Positions 24,130 to 35,310 of a DNA stretch of 64,000 nucleotides are shown in pieces. Numbering within the stretch: position 1 is the first letter of the stretch; every line of letters begins with the position of its first letter. A program made the position numbers and the translations under genes. The notes beneath the pieces are model-generated. The model worked only from the letters and a program-made list of their open reading frames with translations. It was not told where the DNA came from and did not search any database. The DNA is taken from contig NC_133331.1 of the NCBI RefSeq assembly GCF_042186555.1, positions 89,501 through 153,500 on the forward strand, read 5' to 3'. Origin of the DNA: Aquarana catesbeiana. Lineage: Eukaryota > Chordata > Amphibia > Anura > Ranidae.

Positions 24130-25417
24130 GTCCAGTGTATTGGTTGGGGACGTCGTCCCCGTGGCCAGATGGCCAGTGCGCATGCGTGCGCGCGCGATCT
24201 CTTCGTGCGCGCGCCATGTGGAACCTCCGACCCTGTGACGTCACGCGCCAGCGTCCCACAGGAGCGCGGCGCAGCGTCGCAGGGTTGGGAGCTACAAATG
24301 GCAGGCTAGTCCTGCTATCTTGACGGTCGGTTCATCATTCCTAGGTCTCCATACCCATATCAGCCTGGCGCAAGTCTGAGGTCAGTACCTTTCTACCTTT
24401 CACTCAAGTCCCGTACCTCTGGGCACTAGTATCGACCAATTAACATACTATTTTTTCCTCTGCAGTTGCCCTAGGCTGAGTTGAACGTGCTGTGATCTGT
24501 GCTCACCCATCGCTCACAGCCTCAATTATCTTTTTATTCATCCCACCATGGCACTTGCTTTGGCAGGGTGCCCCCCATGGATATCCATCCACGTCTATAC
24601 TAGCACCAGGTACTTCCACCCCCCCGTTCACTCAGCCCCCACTGTTACATCCTCCCTTGCCCCCTCCTTCCTCTCTCCCTCCCTGCCTTCCTCCCCTTCT
24701 ATCCTCCCCTTTGTGTTTCCCTCCCTCCCTTCTCCCCCCCCTCCCCCCCCTCCTTCATCTGGCCCTCCCTTCCCCCTTCCCCCCCCCCTGGCCTTCCCTA
24801 CCTCCCCACCTCCCCTTCCTCCTCTCCGTCCCCAGCCCCTCCCCCTCCCTCTCTTCGCCCCTTGGCCCCTATCTTTCCTTCTCACCTCCCCACTGTCTCA
24901 ATTTATGCACCACCATGCCTTTTGGCCTTTATCACCTATCCTCACCTTTCGGTCACATACCCATCCTCTTTTCTTCATACACTTAAGGTTCAATTTATGT
25001 CAATTTCATATCCCTCACCAGTCACTCCCCTTATCACCACCTTTTAGTATCACCCCCACATTTTTTATCATTTATTTATTATTTATTCACAATTCTTTAT
25101 TTCTACCCCTGTGCGTGGTAATTTAGGTTACCTCACTACCCACCCGATAATTTTTACCTTTTGCTTATTACCCCCGTCATTCTGTTAGCTCCCCCAGGTC
25201 GCCGTGGGAGAACACTCTAGGGCGATGGGGCCGCGCGCCTGGGACCTGTTGGGACCTGGGTAAGCAGACTCGCTCCCCTCCCCCTAGAACGTTGCATTAC
25301 CCTTTGTTAACATTGATGCTAGATTATAATTATATTGATTATGTATTTTGGTAATTTTATTGTATATCCTTTATTTGCTAGGTTGAGACTGTTGTGCTCA
25401 AAATCATCTCTAGATTC
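24130..25417 (+). mobile_element. Probable Penelope-type terminal unit upstream of the ribozyme
   Basis: CpG-dense at 24150-24290 (GCGCATGCGTGCGCGCGCG, TGACGTCACGCG), then AT-rich DNA leading to the hammerhead motif. The CpG-rich block followed by a ribozyme repeats the layout at 11570-12057. No open frame with recognisable domains. Boundaries and the family assignment are inferences. Confidence 0.45.
24640..24890. repeat. Polypyrimidine/polypurine tract
   Basis: About 250 bp of almost pure C/T on the plus strand (CTCCCTCCC-like). Long Pro/Ser/Leu frames across it are compositional. Triplex formation is possible. Confidence 0.85.
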
Positions 25418-25458
25418 CCTCCTGACGAAGCGGTTTATGTCCGCGAAACTAGTCGAGG
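25418..25458 (+). ncRNA. Hammerhead ribozyme motif, type I, near-intact
   Basis: Stem I CCTC 25418-25421 pairs with GAGG 25455-25458. The core CTGACGA is at 25422-25428. Stem II GCGG 25430-25433 pairs with CCGC 25441-25444 around a 7-nt loop, followed by GAAA 25445-25448. Stem III is the minimal A-T, C-G pair around loop TA (ACTAGT). C25454 is at the cleavage position, giving predicted cleavage between 25454 and 25455. All invariant core bases are present; the one departure is an extra A (25429) between the core and stem II. Small type I hammerheads with two-pair stem III are known in Penelope-like elements, where they process the transcripts. Activity is not demonstrated. Confidence 0.72.
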
Positions 25459-25837
25459 ATATGATATCTGAGATTTTGTGTTGTATTGTATACCAATGAC
25501 CCTACTGGTGATATACCTGTACTTTTATTATGTTTTATTGTATTACCATTGTTGTGTCTTCTGCATCAATAAAAACAATTCTAATTTTTATTACTGCTTT
25601 TTTATATTTCATATTAATACCTCTGCTTATCGTACCGTAATAGTCCAACATGCCCCCACTTTTGGTCGCCTGACTGGGGATCTGGCTTCCAATCCTTTTG
25701 ATTACTCATTTCTGGATGATGGTACACCTATACAATTTTTGTTACTCTAATTACCCATCATAGAGGCCACTGCACTAATAGCTTTTTAACTTTGTAAAAA
25801 AAGGTAAGGCTACTTTTACACTGATTCATTGCAAAAA
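25459..25837 (+). mobile_element. 3' continuation of the ribozyme-bearing element
   Basis: AT-rich, with AATAAA at about 25568. Ends near GCAAAAAAAAATGG at the start of the next array. No host coding signal. Confidence 0.4.
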
Positions 25838-26545
25838 AAAATGGATGGATGGAGACATGGATGGATGGAGACATGGATGAATGGAGACATGGAGGGATGG
25901 ATGGAGACATGGATTGATGGATGAATGGAAGGAGACATGGATGGATGGCGGGATGGAGAGATGGATGGATGGAGACAGGGATGCATGGAGACATGGATGG
26001 AGGGATGGAGACATGGATGGATGGATGAAGACAGGGAGGGACGGATGGTGACATGGATGGATGGAGACATGGATAAATGGATGTACACATGGATAGAGAC
26101 ATGGATTGATGGAGACATGGATGGATGGAGACATGGATGGATGGATGGATGGATGGTGACATGAATGGATGGATGCATGGATGGATGGATGGAGACATGG
26201 ATGGATGGAGGCATGGATGGATGGAGACATGAATGGATGGAGACATGGATGGATGGAGACATGGATGGATGGTGACATGGATGGATGGATGGAGACATGG
26301 ATGGATGGATGGAGACAAGGATGGATGGATGTAGACATGGATGGATGGATGGAGACATGGATGGATGGATGTAGACATGGATGGATGGAGACAAGGATGG
26401 ATGGATGTAGACATGGATGGATGGATGGAGACATGGATGGATGGAGATATGGATGGATGGATGGAGACATGGATGGAGACAAGGATGGATGGGAGACATG
26501 GATGGATGGATGGAAGCAGAAGCATGGATGGATGTAGACGTGGAT
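25838..26545. repeat. ATGG-based minisatellite
   Basis: Units of 16-24 bp combining (ATGG)n with AGACATGG or AGACAAGG. The His/Pro/Ser frames on the minus strand and the Met/Asp/Trp frames on the plus strand are repeat by-products. Confidence 0.93.
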
Positions 26546-26547
26546 GA

Positions 26548-26954
26548 AGACGTTGTTAAGGAGCAGGCGGCTGTGTCCTTAACAACTGATGAGTCATCAG
26601 CTGTGAGCGGGCTTCCCCTCTGACAGCTGAAAGTAAAAAAAAAAATATGCCGTCAATATAAAATTAAGAGAAGAAAAATGGCATGGGGTCCCCCATCTAT
26701 ACCAGGCCCTTCGGGTCTGGTATAATTTTTGAGGGGAACCCAAACTCCAAAATGGTGTGGGGTCCCCCCAAAAACCATACTAGACCCCTCCCCCCAAAGC
26801 ACCTTGTCACCATGTCGATGGGGACAAGGGCCTCTTCCCCACAACCCAGGCTGGTATTTGTTTGGCCTGCGGCCAGGGGAACTGCTGTAATATAGAAAAC
26901 CCCTTTACCAAGGTGGCCTCCAGATCCCAGACCCCCCTGTGAATGAGTAGGGGT
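26548..26954. mobile_element. Left arm of a fold-back element
   Basis: GTTGTTAAGGAGCAGGCGGC at the outer end and GTGAATGAGTAGGGGT at the inner end. Both recur reverse-complemented in 28330-29105. The inner palindrome is intact in the related copy at 45770-46085, which shows what the centre looked like before the LINE inserted. Confidence 0.7.
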
Positions 26955-28329
26955 GCATAGTGATTGAATGAATTAATGAATGATTTGTATAGCGCTGCAA
27001 ATGCGAACTGAATCATCTAAAGGTGCTTAGTCCAGCTTGTTAGAAGAGGTAGGTCTTGAGTTTCTTCCTGAAGGCCTGATGGTTTTCTTCCATACGGATG
27101 TTGGTCGGTAGAGTGTTCCATAGCCGTTGTCCTTGGACTGCGAATCTTCATTCTCCCTTTGATTTCTAGCGGGATTTGGGAACGTGGAGTAGGTTTTGGT
27201 GGGTTGATCGAAGACTGCAATTAGGTACGTAGCGTTTTATTTTCTCGCATAGGTATTGACACGCGTTTCCATGTAGGCATTTGTGGGTGAGGCAGAGGGT
27301 CTTGAATGTGATCTGATCCTTTATGGTTAGCCAAAGTAGGCTCCTCAGGGATGGGGAAATGGGTTCCCAGGGTTTTTTCCTGTAATCAGTCTTGCTGCAG
27401 TGTTTTGGATGAGTTGTAGGCGTGCAATCTGGTATTTAGGTAGTCCGGCGTAGAGGGAGTTTGCATCGAGTCTGGAGTTAATGATGGTTCCAATTACTGC
27501 TGCTTTGTCCTCTTTAGCAATGAAGGGGATGAGTCTGCGTAGCAGGCGGAGAAGATGGTGAGATCCGCTGTCTACTGATCCAATTTGTGCATCCATTGAC
27601 ATTTCTGAGTCAAAAATGACCCCAAGACTTTTGACTTTGATGCTTGGGGCGATGGTCTGTCCAAAGACGGTGGGCGTTATGTCCAAGGGTTCTTGTTTTT
27701 TGAGTTTTGGTTTGCATGTAGTAGGAGAAGCTCTGTTTTGGAACCATTGAGTTTGAGGTAGCTAGTGGTCATCCAGTTGTCTATCAATGTGAGGCATTTT
27801 TCTAGTTGTTGATAGTGGTCTTGCGTGTCGTCAGCGTACGAGTGGTAGCGGAGGTCCGAATTTCTGATGATTTTGAGGAGCGGACGGATATAGATGTTGA
27901 AGAGGACTGGTGATAAAGGTGGCCCTTGAGGGACTCCATACGATATTGCCCGGTTTTCAGAGGTGAAGGCTCCTAGTTTCCCTGTCTGAGAGCGATTTTC
28001 GAGGAACGATGCGAACTAATGTAGCTCTGAAACTGTGACTCCCACTACTTCTGTGAGGCGGATGAGTAGGGTGTTGTGGTCCACTGTATCGAACGCTGCA
28101 CTGAGGTCCAGCAGTACCAGGAGACTTGATTCTCCGTCATCTGCAGCTTCGAGGGCGTCGTCCCATACTTTGAGAAATGCCGTTTCTGTGCCGTGGCCTG
28201 GGCGGAAGCCTGATTGTAGGGGGTCCAAGAGATTGTGTGTGTCCAGGTGGAGTTGTAGCTATTGTACGACTGCTTTCTCCATGACCTTGGAGATGGTGTT
28301 GAGACTTGTTATCGGTCTGCGGGTTAGGG
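26955..28329 (-). mobile_element. L2-type LINE, 5'-truncated, inserted in the fold-back element
   Basis: The minus strand runs from the reverse-transcriptase region to a 3' end with ATTCATTAATTCATTCAATC, the short tandem end typical of L2. The insertion interrupts the centre of the fold-back palindrome. Confidence 0.7.
27340..28322 (-). pseudogene. L2-type reverse transcriptase fragment
   Basis: Minus-strand motifs in order: RPITSLNTISKVMEKAVVQ followed by a stop, DPLQSGFRPGHGTET, LLVLLDLSAAFDTVDH (catalytic aspartate), the GVPQG-like motif near 27930, SYADDTQ (27810-27830, catalytic pair intact) and the thumb region SLGVIFDSEMSMDAQI to RLQLIQNTAARLITG. Several frame changes and a stop separate these blocks. 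The endonuclease part is missing, as in most truncated LINE copies. Target-primed reverse transcription would be its role in an intact element. Assignment to L2 rather than another CR1-group family rests on LSAAFDTVDH and the 3' repeat. Confidence 0.72.
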
Positions 28330-29105
28330 TTAGCCCCTACTCATTCACCAAAAAAGAAGTGTAGTGTCAAAAAAGACAGGATGCCGTTTTTGACAAGTCT
28401 TTTATTTAAAAAACCGCCGACCCGAGCAAAATAAAAAAAAATTTTAAAAAAGCCTCCTGACGAAGGCTCCCGCTCTACTTCTTACCCCAGAGCAACCCCA
28501 ACCCCTTTCCTGATCTGTCGGGCTGCATGCTCGGAAAAGGGGTTCGTATGCATTTTGGGGGAACCCCACGCCATTTTTTTTTTACATTTTGGCATGGGGG
28601 TTCCCTTCAAAATCCATACCAGACCCTACGCCCTTTTTTTTCTTAATTTTTTTATTGCCGCCAATTCTTATTTTTTACATTCAGCTGTCGGGGAAGCCCA
28701 CTGACAGCTGTTGACTCATTGGGGTTGATTTACTAAAGGGAAAAAACTGTGCACCTTGCAGAGGGCAGTTGCCCTCTGCAAGTGCAATTACTCCAGAGCT
28801 TAGTAAATGAGGTAAGGCTTCACTTTGCTTAGAAAACCCAATCCCCTGCAAGGAAAATTAAAAAAACTGCATTTTTGCTTGCACATGATTGGATAATAGA
28901 AGTCAGCAGAGCTTCTGCTCATTTACCAAGCTCTGGAGCAACTGCTCTTGAAGAGGGCAACTGCACTTTGCAAAGTGCACAGTCTTTTTCTCTTTAGTAA
29001 ATCAACCCCATTGGCTGTTAAGGACGTGGCGGCCACCTGCTCCTTAACAACCATGACAGTTACTGGTTGTTAAGGACACCAGCGGCTGCCCGCTCCTTAA
29101 CAACT
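28330..29105. mobile_element. Right arm of the fold-back element
   Basis: Reverse complement of 26548-26954: CCCCTACTCATTCACC inside, GGGGAAGCCCACTGACAGC in the middle and CACCTGCTCCTTAACAAC at the outer end. A MITE at 28721-29009 interrupts it, and removing that MITE restores the match to the left arm. Confidence 0.7.
28721..29009. mobile_element. MITE with long terminal inverted repeats
   Basis: The left end GGGGTTGATTTACTAAAGGG is answered by CTCTTTAGTAAATCAACCCC at the right (19 of 20 positions), and pairing continues to GTGCAC. ATT flanks both sides (28718-28720, 29010-29012). At 289 bp it is non-coding. I recall the same ends as abundant in frog genomes. Confidence 0.8.
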
Positions 29106-29299
29106 AGCTATTTACAGTCAGTAAATTACCGCAGACTTTCACTGCTAAAATACTGCATGACTTCATAACATAACATATGCAGTATTTTAGCAATGTTTTT
29201 TAGTGAATGCAAAAAAAAAAAAAAAACTTTTTGAAAAACTCTGTGTGGCATCTTACCGCATACTCAGGTGCAGTAAGATACCGCTTTGTGAATGGAGCC

Positions 29300-30690
29300 T
29301 AATGTAATTGTTCTGGATCTGCCAAAGATCAATGTGCCATTATCCTGGATCCACCAACAGTTGGTGTTGGTGTTCCAGATCCCTCAATAATCAATGTTTC
29401 ATTGTTCTGGATCTACCAAGAATTGATGTTCCAGTGTTCTGGATCCATCAATAAGTGTGTTATTATTCTGGATCCACCAAGAATCATTGTTCCAGGGCTC
29501 TGAATCTTTCAATGATCACGGTGTCATTGTTCTGGATCCCCCAAGAATCATTGTTCCAGTGTTCTGGATCCACCACCGATCAATGTGACATTTACATGGA
29601 TTCAATAACAATCAGTGTGTCATTGTTCTGGATCTACCAAGAATTGTTGTTCCAGTGTTCTGGATCCATCAATAAGTGTGTCATTATTCTGGATCCACCA
29701 AGAATCATTGTTCCAGCGTTCTGGATCCGCCAAGAATCGTTGTTCCAGTGTTCTGAATCCTCCTAGAATCATTGTTCCAGTGTTCTGGATCCTCCGAGAA
29801 TCATTGTTCCAGTGTTCTGGATCCCCCGAGAATCTGTTCCAGTATTCTGGATCCCCCGAGAATCTGTTCCAGTATTCTGGATCCCCCGAGAATCATTGTG
29901 CCAGTGTTCTGGATCGCCTGAGAATCATTGTTCCAGTGTTCTGGATCCCCGAGAATCATTGTTCCAGTGTTCTGGATCCCCCGAGAATCATTGTTCCAGT
30001 GTTCTGGATCCCCGAGAATCATTGTTCCAGTGTTCTGGATCCGCCAAGAATCGTTGTTCCAGTGTTCTGAATCCTCCTAGAATCATTGTTCCAGTGTTCC
30101 GGATCCTCCGAGAATCATTGTTCCAGTGTTCTGGATCCTCCGAGAATCTGTTCCAGTGTTCTGGATCCTCCGAGAATCATTGTGCCAGTGTTCTGGATCC
30201 CCCGAGAATCTGTTCCAGTATTCTGGATCCCCCGAGAATCTGTTCCAGTATTCTGGATCCCCCGAGAATCATTGTGCCAGTGTTCTGGATCGCCTGAGAA
30301 TCATTGTTCCAGTGTTCTGGATCCCCGAGAATCATTGTTCCAGTGTTCTGGATCCCCGAGAATCATTGTTCCAGTGTTTTGGATCCTCCAGCGATCAATG
30401 TGACATTGATATCGGTTCATTAACAATCAGTGTGCCATTGTTCTGGATCCATTAATGATCAGTGTGTGTCATTGTTCTGAACTTACCAAGTATCGGTGTC
30501 ATTGCTCTGGATGTGCCAATGATCAATGTGCCACTGTCCTGGTTCCACCAAGAATTAGTGTTCCAATGTTCTGGATCCATCAATAATCAATGGGCCATTG
30601 ATCTGGTTCCATTAACGATCAGTGTGCCGTTGTTCTTGATCCACCAATGATCTTTGTGTCATTGTTCTGGATCTATCATTGTTCTGCTGG
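29300..30690. repeat. ~27-33-bp minisatellite, ~45 copies
   Basis: Units built on CATTGTTCCAGTGTTCTGG plus ATCCCCCGAGAAT. The edges are more diverged than the middle, and 29820-30030 and 30190-30350 are near-identical blocks. Confidence 0.92.
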
Positions 30691-31077
30691 TCTGTGATCA
30701 CCCAAGTTGTACTTATTTACATAAAATGTCTTCTTGCACAGTCTGCGTATGATTGGTACACTTAGAAAGTCCGTGTCTTTCTCTTGTAAATATTAAGGAA
30801 ATGAATCACAAGTTTAAAAAAATAAACCCATGCAAATATTTCTGAGCTATTTGGCTTTGCAGTAAATATTTTACAAGGAAAAGCCATTTGTCACAAATTA
30901 TATAAATAAAGTGAATCATTTTGTCATCTCACTGAAGGGGACGCAATACTAAACATCAGCCAAACCGAACCCATCTGTCAACAGAAAGAAAGAATGGTTT
31001 CCCGTTTTTCTTTTCCTGGGCTTTTTGTTCTCAAAAAGACTTTACATATAGTTATGGAAATCCAACATATTCACCTG
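30691..31077. other. Apparently unique non-coding DNA
   Basis: No tandem structure, transposon motif or splice-flanked coding segment seen. Confidence 0.4.
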
Positions 31078-31662
31078 GAACCAATGACATCACTGAGAAT
31101 GCAGCCTATCCAATCACTAGAGAGCGATGACATCACTGAGAATGCAGCCTATCCAATCACTAGAGAGCGATGACATCACTGAGAATGCAGCCTATCCAAT
31201 CACTAGAGTGCGATGACATCACTGAGAATGCAGCCGATCCAATCACTAGAGAGCGATGACATCACAGATAAAGCGGCCTATCCAATCACTAGAGAGCGGT
31301 GACATCACTGAGAATGCAGCCTATCCAATCACTAGAGAGCGATGACATCACTGAGAATGCAGCCGATCCAATCACTAGAGAGCGGTGACATCACTGAGAA
31401 TGCAGCATATCCAATCACTAGAGTGCGATGACATCACTGAGAATGCAGCCTATCCAATCACTAGAGTGCGATGACATCACTGAGAATGCAGCCTATCCAA
31501 TCACTAGAGAGCGATGACATCACTGAGAGTGCAGCCTATCCAATCACTAGAGTGCGATGACATCACTGAGAATGCAGCCTATCCAATCACTAGAGAGCGA
31601 TGACATCACTGAGAATGCAGCCTATCCAATCACTAGAGAGCGATGACATCACTGAGAATGCA
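31078..31662. repeat. 43-bp minisatellite, first block (~13.5 copies)
   Basis: Each unit holds GATGACATCACTGAG, AATGCAGCC and TATCCAATCACTAGAGAGC. The same unit forms the array at 63631-64000. Confidence 0.95.
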
Positions 31663-31737
31663 CTCTGTACTCCAGCTGCCACATCCCAGAATTTAGTTGG
31701 CTGTACAGTTGTCACAGAAGTCTTGCCCCGCCTCTAT

Positions 31738-32173
31738 TCTGATGTATGGTTATGCCCTGTTGGCCCCGCCTCCATTCTGATGTATGGTTACGCCCTGTTG
31801 GCCCGCCTCTATTGTGATGTACGGTTACGCCCTGTTGGCCCCGCCTCCAATCTGATGTACAGTTACGCCCTGTTGGCCACGCCTCAATTCTGATGTAGGG
31901 TTACGCCCTGTTGGCCCCGCCTCCATTCTGATGTAGGGTTACGCCCTGTTGGCCCCGCCTCCATTCTGATGTAGGGTTACGCCCTGTTGGCCCCGCCTCC
32001 ATTCTGATGTACGGTTATGCCCTGTTGGCCCCGCCTCCATTCTGATGTAGGGTTATACCCAGTTGGCCCCGCCTCCATGCTGATGTAGGGTTACGTCCAG
32101 TTGGCCCCGCCTCCATTCTGATGTACGGTTACACCCTGTTGGCCCCACCTCCATTCTGATGTACCGTTACTCT
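31738..32173. repeat. 38-bp minisatellite with GC boxes, ~11 copies
   Basis: Units GATGTAGGGTTACGCCCTG then TTGGCCCCGCCTCCATTCT. The sequence is unrelated to the 38-bp array at 46255. Confidence 0.93.
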
Positions 32174-32206
32174 CTGGAGTGCAGATTGCCTTTTTTGACA
32201 TTCTGT

Positions 32207-32222
32207 AACATAAATAGATTCT
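32207..32222. repeat. Left target-site duplication of the L1 element
   Basis: AACATAAATAGATTCT, identical to 40952-40967. Confidence 0.9.
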
Positions 32223-32337
32223 GGGGGGCGTGGCCTGACCTAGCAGGAAGATGGAAGCTTAATCCCTGAGTTCCTGCCACCACAGGGAAAAGCTGACTGG
32301 AATCTGAGGTAAAATTGCCCCTAAATCCCTCCAGATC

Positions 32338-33487
32338 ATGGGGACTGCATCGCGGAACTCTTCTGCCTCCCGCTCCCCCCGCGAACTATTAGGGGACGGG
32401 GGTCATATTATTCCTGAAATGCTTCATACCAGCAGAGGGAACACGGGGCCTTCCCGCCACAGACACTCACACTCTCAGGCTTCTGAGGCGGCCCTGACAG
32501 AACCGTCACACACGGGATCTCCAAACCCTCACAGGGATAGAAATGTCATTGAACTCTCACCACAGCCGCACTTAAACATGCAGGACCTGCGGACCATCGC
32601 AGAGGATATCAAAGACACCTTATCTGTCGCCATTTCAGAGCTCAGGCTCGATATCCGTGCGCTCAGTGACAGAGTTCTCACAGTTGAAAGTGTGACTGAA
32701 CGCCATGATGTGACTATCTGCAAAGCTGCGAATCGCATTGACTCCCACACATTACAAATGAGAGATATGCAACGCCATCTGGAAGACCTCGACAACAGAG
32801 GTCGGCGCCATAATCTCAGAGTCAGAGGACTGCCAGAGGCCATCGAGGGAGAACAAATAGCCCCCACTGTGACTGGAATCTTCAATGGTCTGCTTAATAG
32901 ACCACCTCATACACCCATTGATATGGAAAGGATCCACTGGGCCTTACGTCCCAAGGGAAGGGAGACGGATCCCCCGAGGGACATCATTTGCTGTATAATA
33001 GACTTCAAACTGAAGGAAGAAATTATCAGACAAGCAAGAAGCAGACCTCAAATTCTCCATGATGGGAGAGCAATCCAAATCTATCAGGACCTCTCAGGAA
33101 TCACCTTACAGCACCGCCGTGATCTGAAACCTCTGCTGGACGCCCTTCGCATGAAAAGGTATTCAATATAAATGGAAATTCCTGTTTTGCCTTTCTGCCT
33201 CCACCCAGGGCCACACGGCTCTCCTGAGAGTACCAGAGGATCTCCCACACTTCTGTGGAACCCTGGGCATACCCCTGGTAGATGTCCCTAACTGGTATGC
33301 GGAGTTTCGTCGCTCAGTGACAAGAAAAGAATCACCTCAGGAAGAACCCATGGAGGCGCAAGATACCAGGTACCGTAGGAGAAGGTCCCCATCCGCCCCT
33401 AGGCACCTTACCGGTACCCACATTCACTACCAGGAGGGCAGCCCCACAAACTCACCGAGGCTCAGGAGAGCTCACCGAAACCGCTAG
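32338..33487 (+). pseudogene. L1 ORF1 (RNA-binding protein), one frameshift
   Basis: ATG at 32338 in the first frame, 277 codons to TAA at 33169. Residues ~1-80 are Ser/Pro/His-rich. ~80-155 form a coiled coil (DLRTIAEDIKDTL to MQRHLEDLDN). NRGRRHNLRVRGLPEA at ~155-168 opens the RRM-like domain, followed by DMERIHWALRP and IICCIIDFKLKEEI. Near 33160 the frame shifts and the C-terminal domain continues as YKWKFLFCLSAST, LLRVPEDLPHFCGTLGIP and a basic RYRRRRS tail to TAG at 33485-33487. Joined, the length of ~380 residues is normal for L1 ORF1. In an intact element it would coat the LINE RNA as a trimer. Confidence 0.85.
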
Positions 33488-33985
33488 CCGGCCTCAGATA
33501 CACGCTACCATGCAATCTCAGTTTGCCTTGTTCGGCTTCTAATCAGTTCTCTCACACTGTTAACCTTTCATTCAATGTTTATGTGACTGACTTTCTTCAA
33601 GAGATATTCAGCACAATAGATGTTTTGCATCTTTACTGGGTTCAGATTGTGTCCCTGTCATGGACATTGCAAGTTTAGCTAAAAATCAGCAGCACTTGCC
33701 TATGGAATGAACACTGCCCATATGTCTAGTGGAGTGTTCTAAAACTACATGACCCACAACACCCTGCGGTTTGTACCCGCCCCTGACCTGGTAGCAGTTC
33801 TGTACAGTGTCACTTCCGCCCACAATCTCCCTGACACCAAGGAAAAGCCTCAAGAATGTCCGACGTACACTGCGACTGTTACCTGGACAACGCCTCAGAT
33901 CATCGCACTCAATGCTGACTTCCAAAGCTGTGTCTCACATGGTCTCCTCTTCTACTCCATCGCTGGCGGCAACCACTCGTGTACT
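33488..33985 (+). other. L1 inter-ORF region, 5' part
   Basis: Non-coding sequence between ORF1 and the internal minisatellite. Confidence 0.5.
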
Positions 33986-35310
33986 GACTGAGGAGCCTAC
34001 AGGGGCTTCCCCCTCCATCTACATGTCCTGTACAGACACTCAACTGATGTGATACCTACCTAAAGACTTATACACAGCACACTACATCCATCTACATGTC
34101 CTATACAGACACTCAACTGATGTGATACCTACCTGAAGACTTATACACAGTACACTACATCCATCTACATGTCCTGTACAGACACTCACTGCTGGGAACT
34201 GATGTGACACCTACCTGCAGGCTTATACACAGTACACTACATCCATCTACATGTCCTGTACAGACACTCAACTGATGTGATACCTACCTGAAGACTTATA
34301 CACAGCACACTACATCCATCTACATGTCCTGTACAGACACTCAACTGATGTGATACCTACCTGAAGACTTATACACAGTACACTACATCCATCTACATGT
34401 CCTGTACAGACACTCACTGCTGGGAACTGATGTGACACCTACCTGCAGGCTTATACACAGTACACTACATCCATCTACATGTCCTGTACAGACACTCAAC
34501 TGATGTGACCTACCTGAAGACTTATACACAGTACACTACATCCATCTACATGTCCTGTACAGATACTCACTGCTGGGAACTGATGTGACACCTACCTGCA
34601 GGCTTATACACAGTACACTACATCCATCTACATGTCCTGTACAGACACTCAACTGATGTGACCTACCTGAAGACTTATACACAGTACACTACATCCATCT
34701 ACATGTCCTGTATAGACACTCAGCTGATGTGACACCTACCTGAAGACTTATACACAGTACACTACATCCATCTACATGTCCTGTACAGACACTCACTGCT
34801 GGGAACTGATGTGACACCTACCTGAAGACTTATATACAGTACACTACATCCATCTACATGTCCTGTATAGACACTCAACTTATGTGACACCTACCTGAAG
34901 ACTTATACACAGTACACTACATCCATCTACATGTCCTGTACAGACACTCAGCTGATGTGACACCTACCTGAAGACTTATACACAGTACACTACATCCATC
35001 TACATGTCCTGTACAGACACTCACTGCTGGGAACTGATGTGACACCTACCTGAAGACTTATATACAGTACACTACATCCATCTACATGTCCTGTACAGAC
35101 ACTCAGCTGATGTGACACCTACCTGAAGACTTATACACAGTACACTACATCCATCTACATGTCCTGTACAGACACTCACTGCTGGGAACTTATGTGACAC
35201 TTACCTGCAGGCTTATACACAGTACACTACATCCATCTACATGTCCTGTACAGACACTCACTGCTGGGATCTGATGTGATACCTACCTGCAGGCTTATGC
35301 AGAGTGCACT
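33986..35310. repeat. 73/82-bp minisatellite inside the L1 element
   Basis: Units of 73 bp (ACTACATCCATCTACATGTC, CAGACACTCAACTGATG, ACCTACCTGAAGACTTATAC) alternate irregularly with 82-bp units carrying an added CTGCTGGGAA. About 17 copies. Confidence 0.92.

Noticed and set aside
24492..25126. Pro/Ser/Leu-rich frames that look like secreted or membrane proteins
   Set aside because: Translation of a polypyrimidine tract.
26577..26600. CTGATGAGTCATCAGCTG as another hammerhead core
   Set aside because: No GAAA or stem III follows; it is a short palindrome in the fold-back arm.
28321..28334. Telomere-like GGGTTAGGGTTAG at the L2 junction
   Set aside because: Fewer than three TTAGGG units; consistent with chance at a truncation point.
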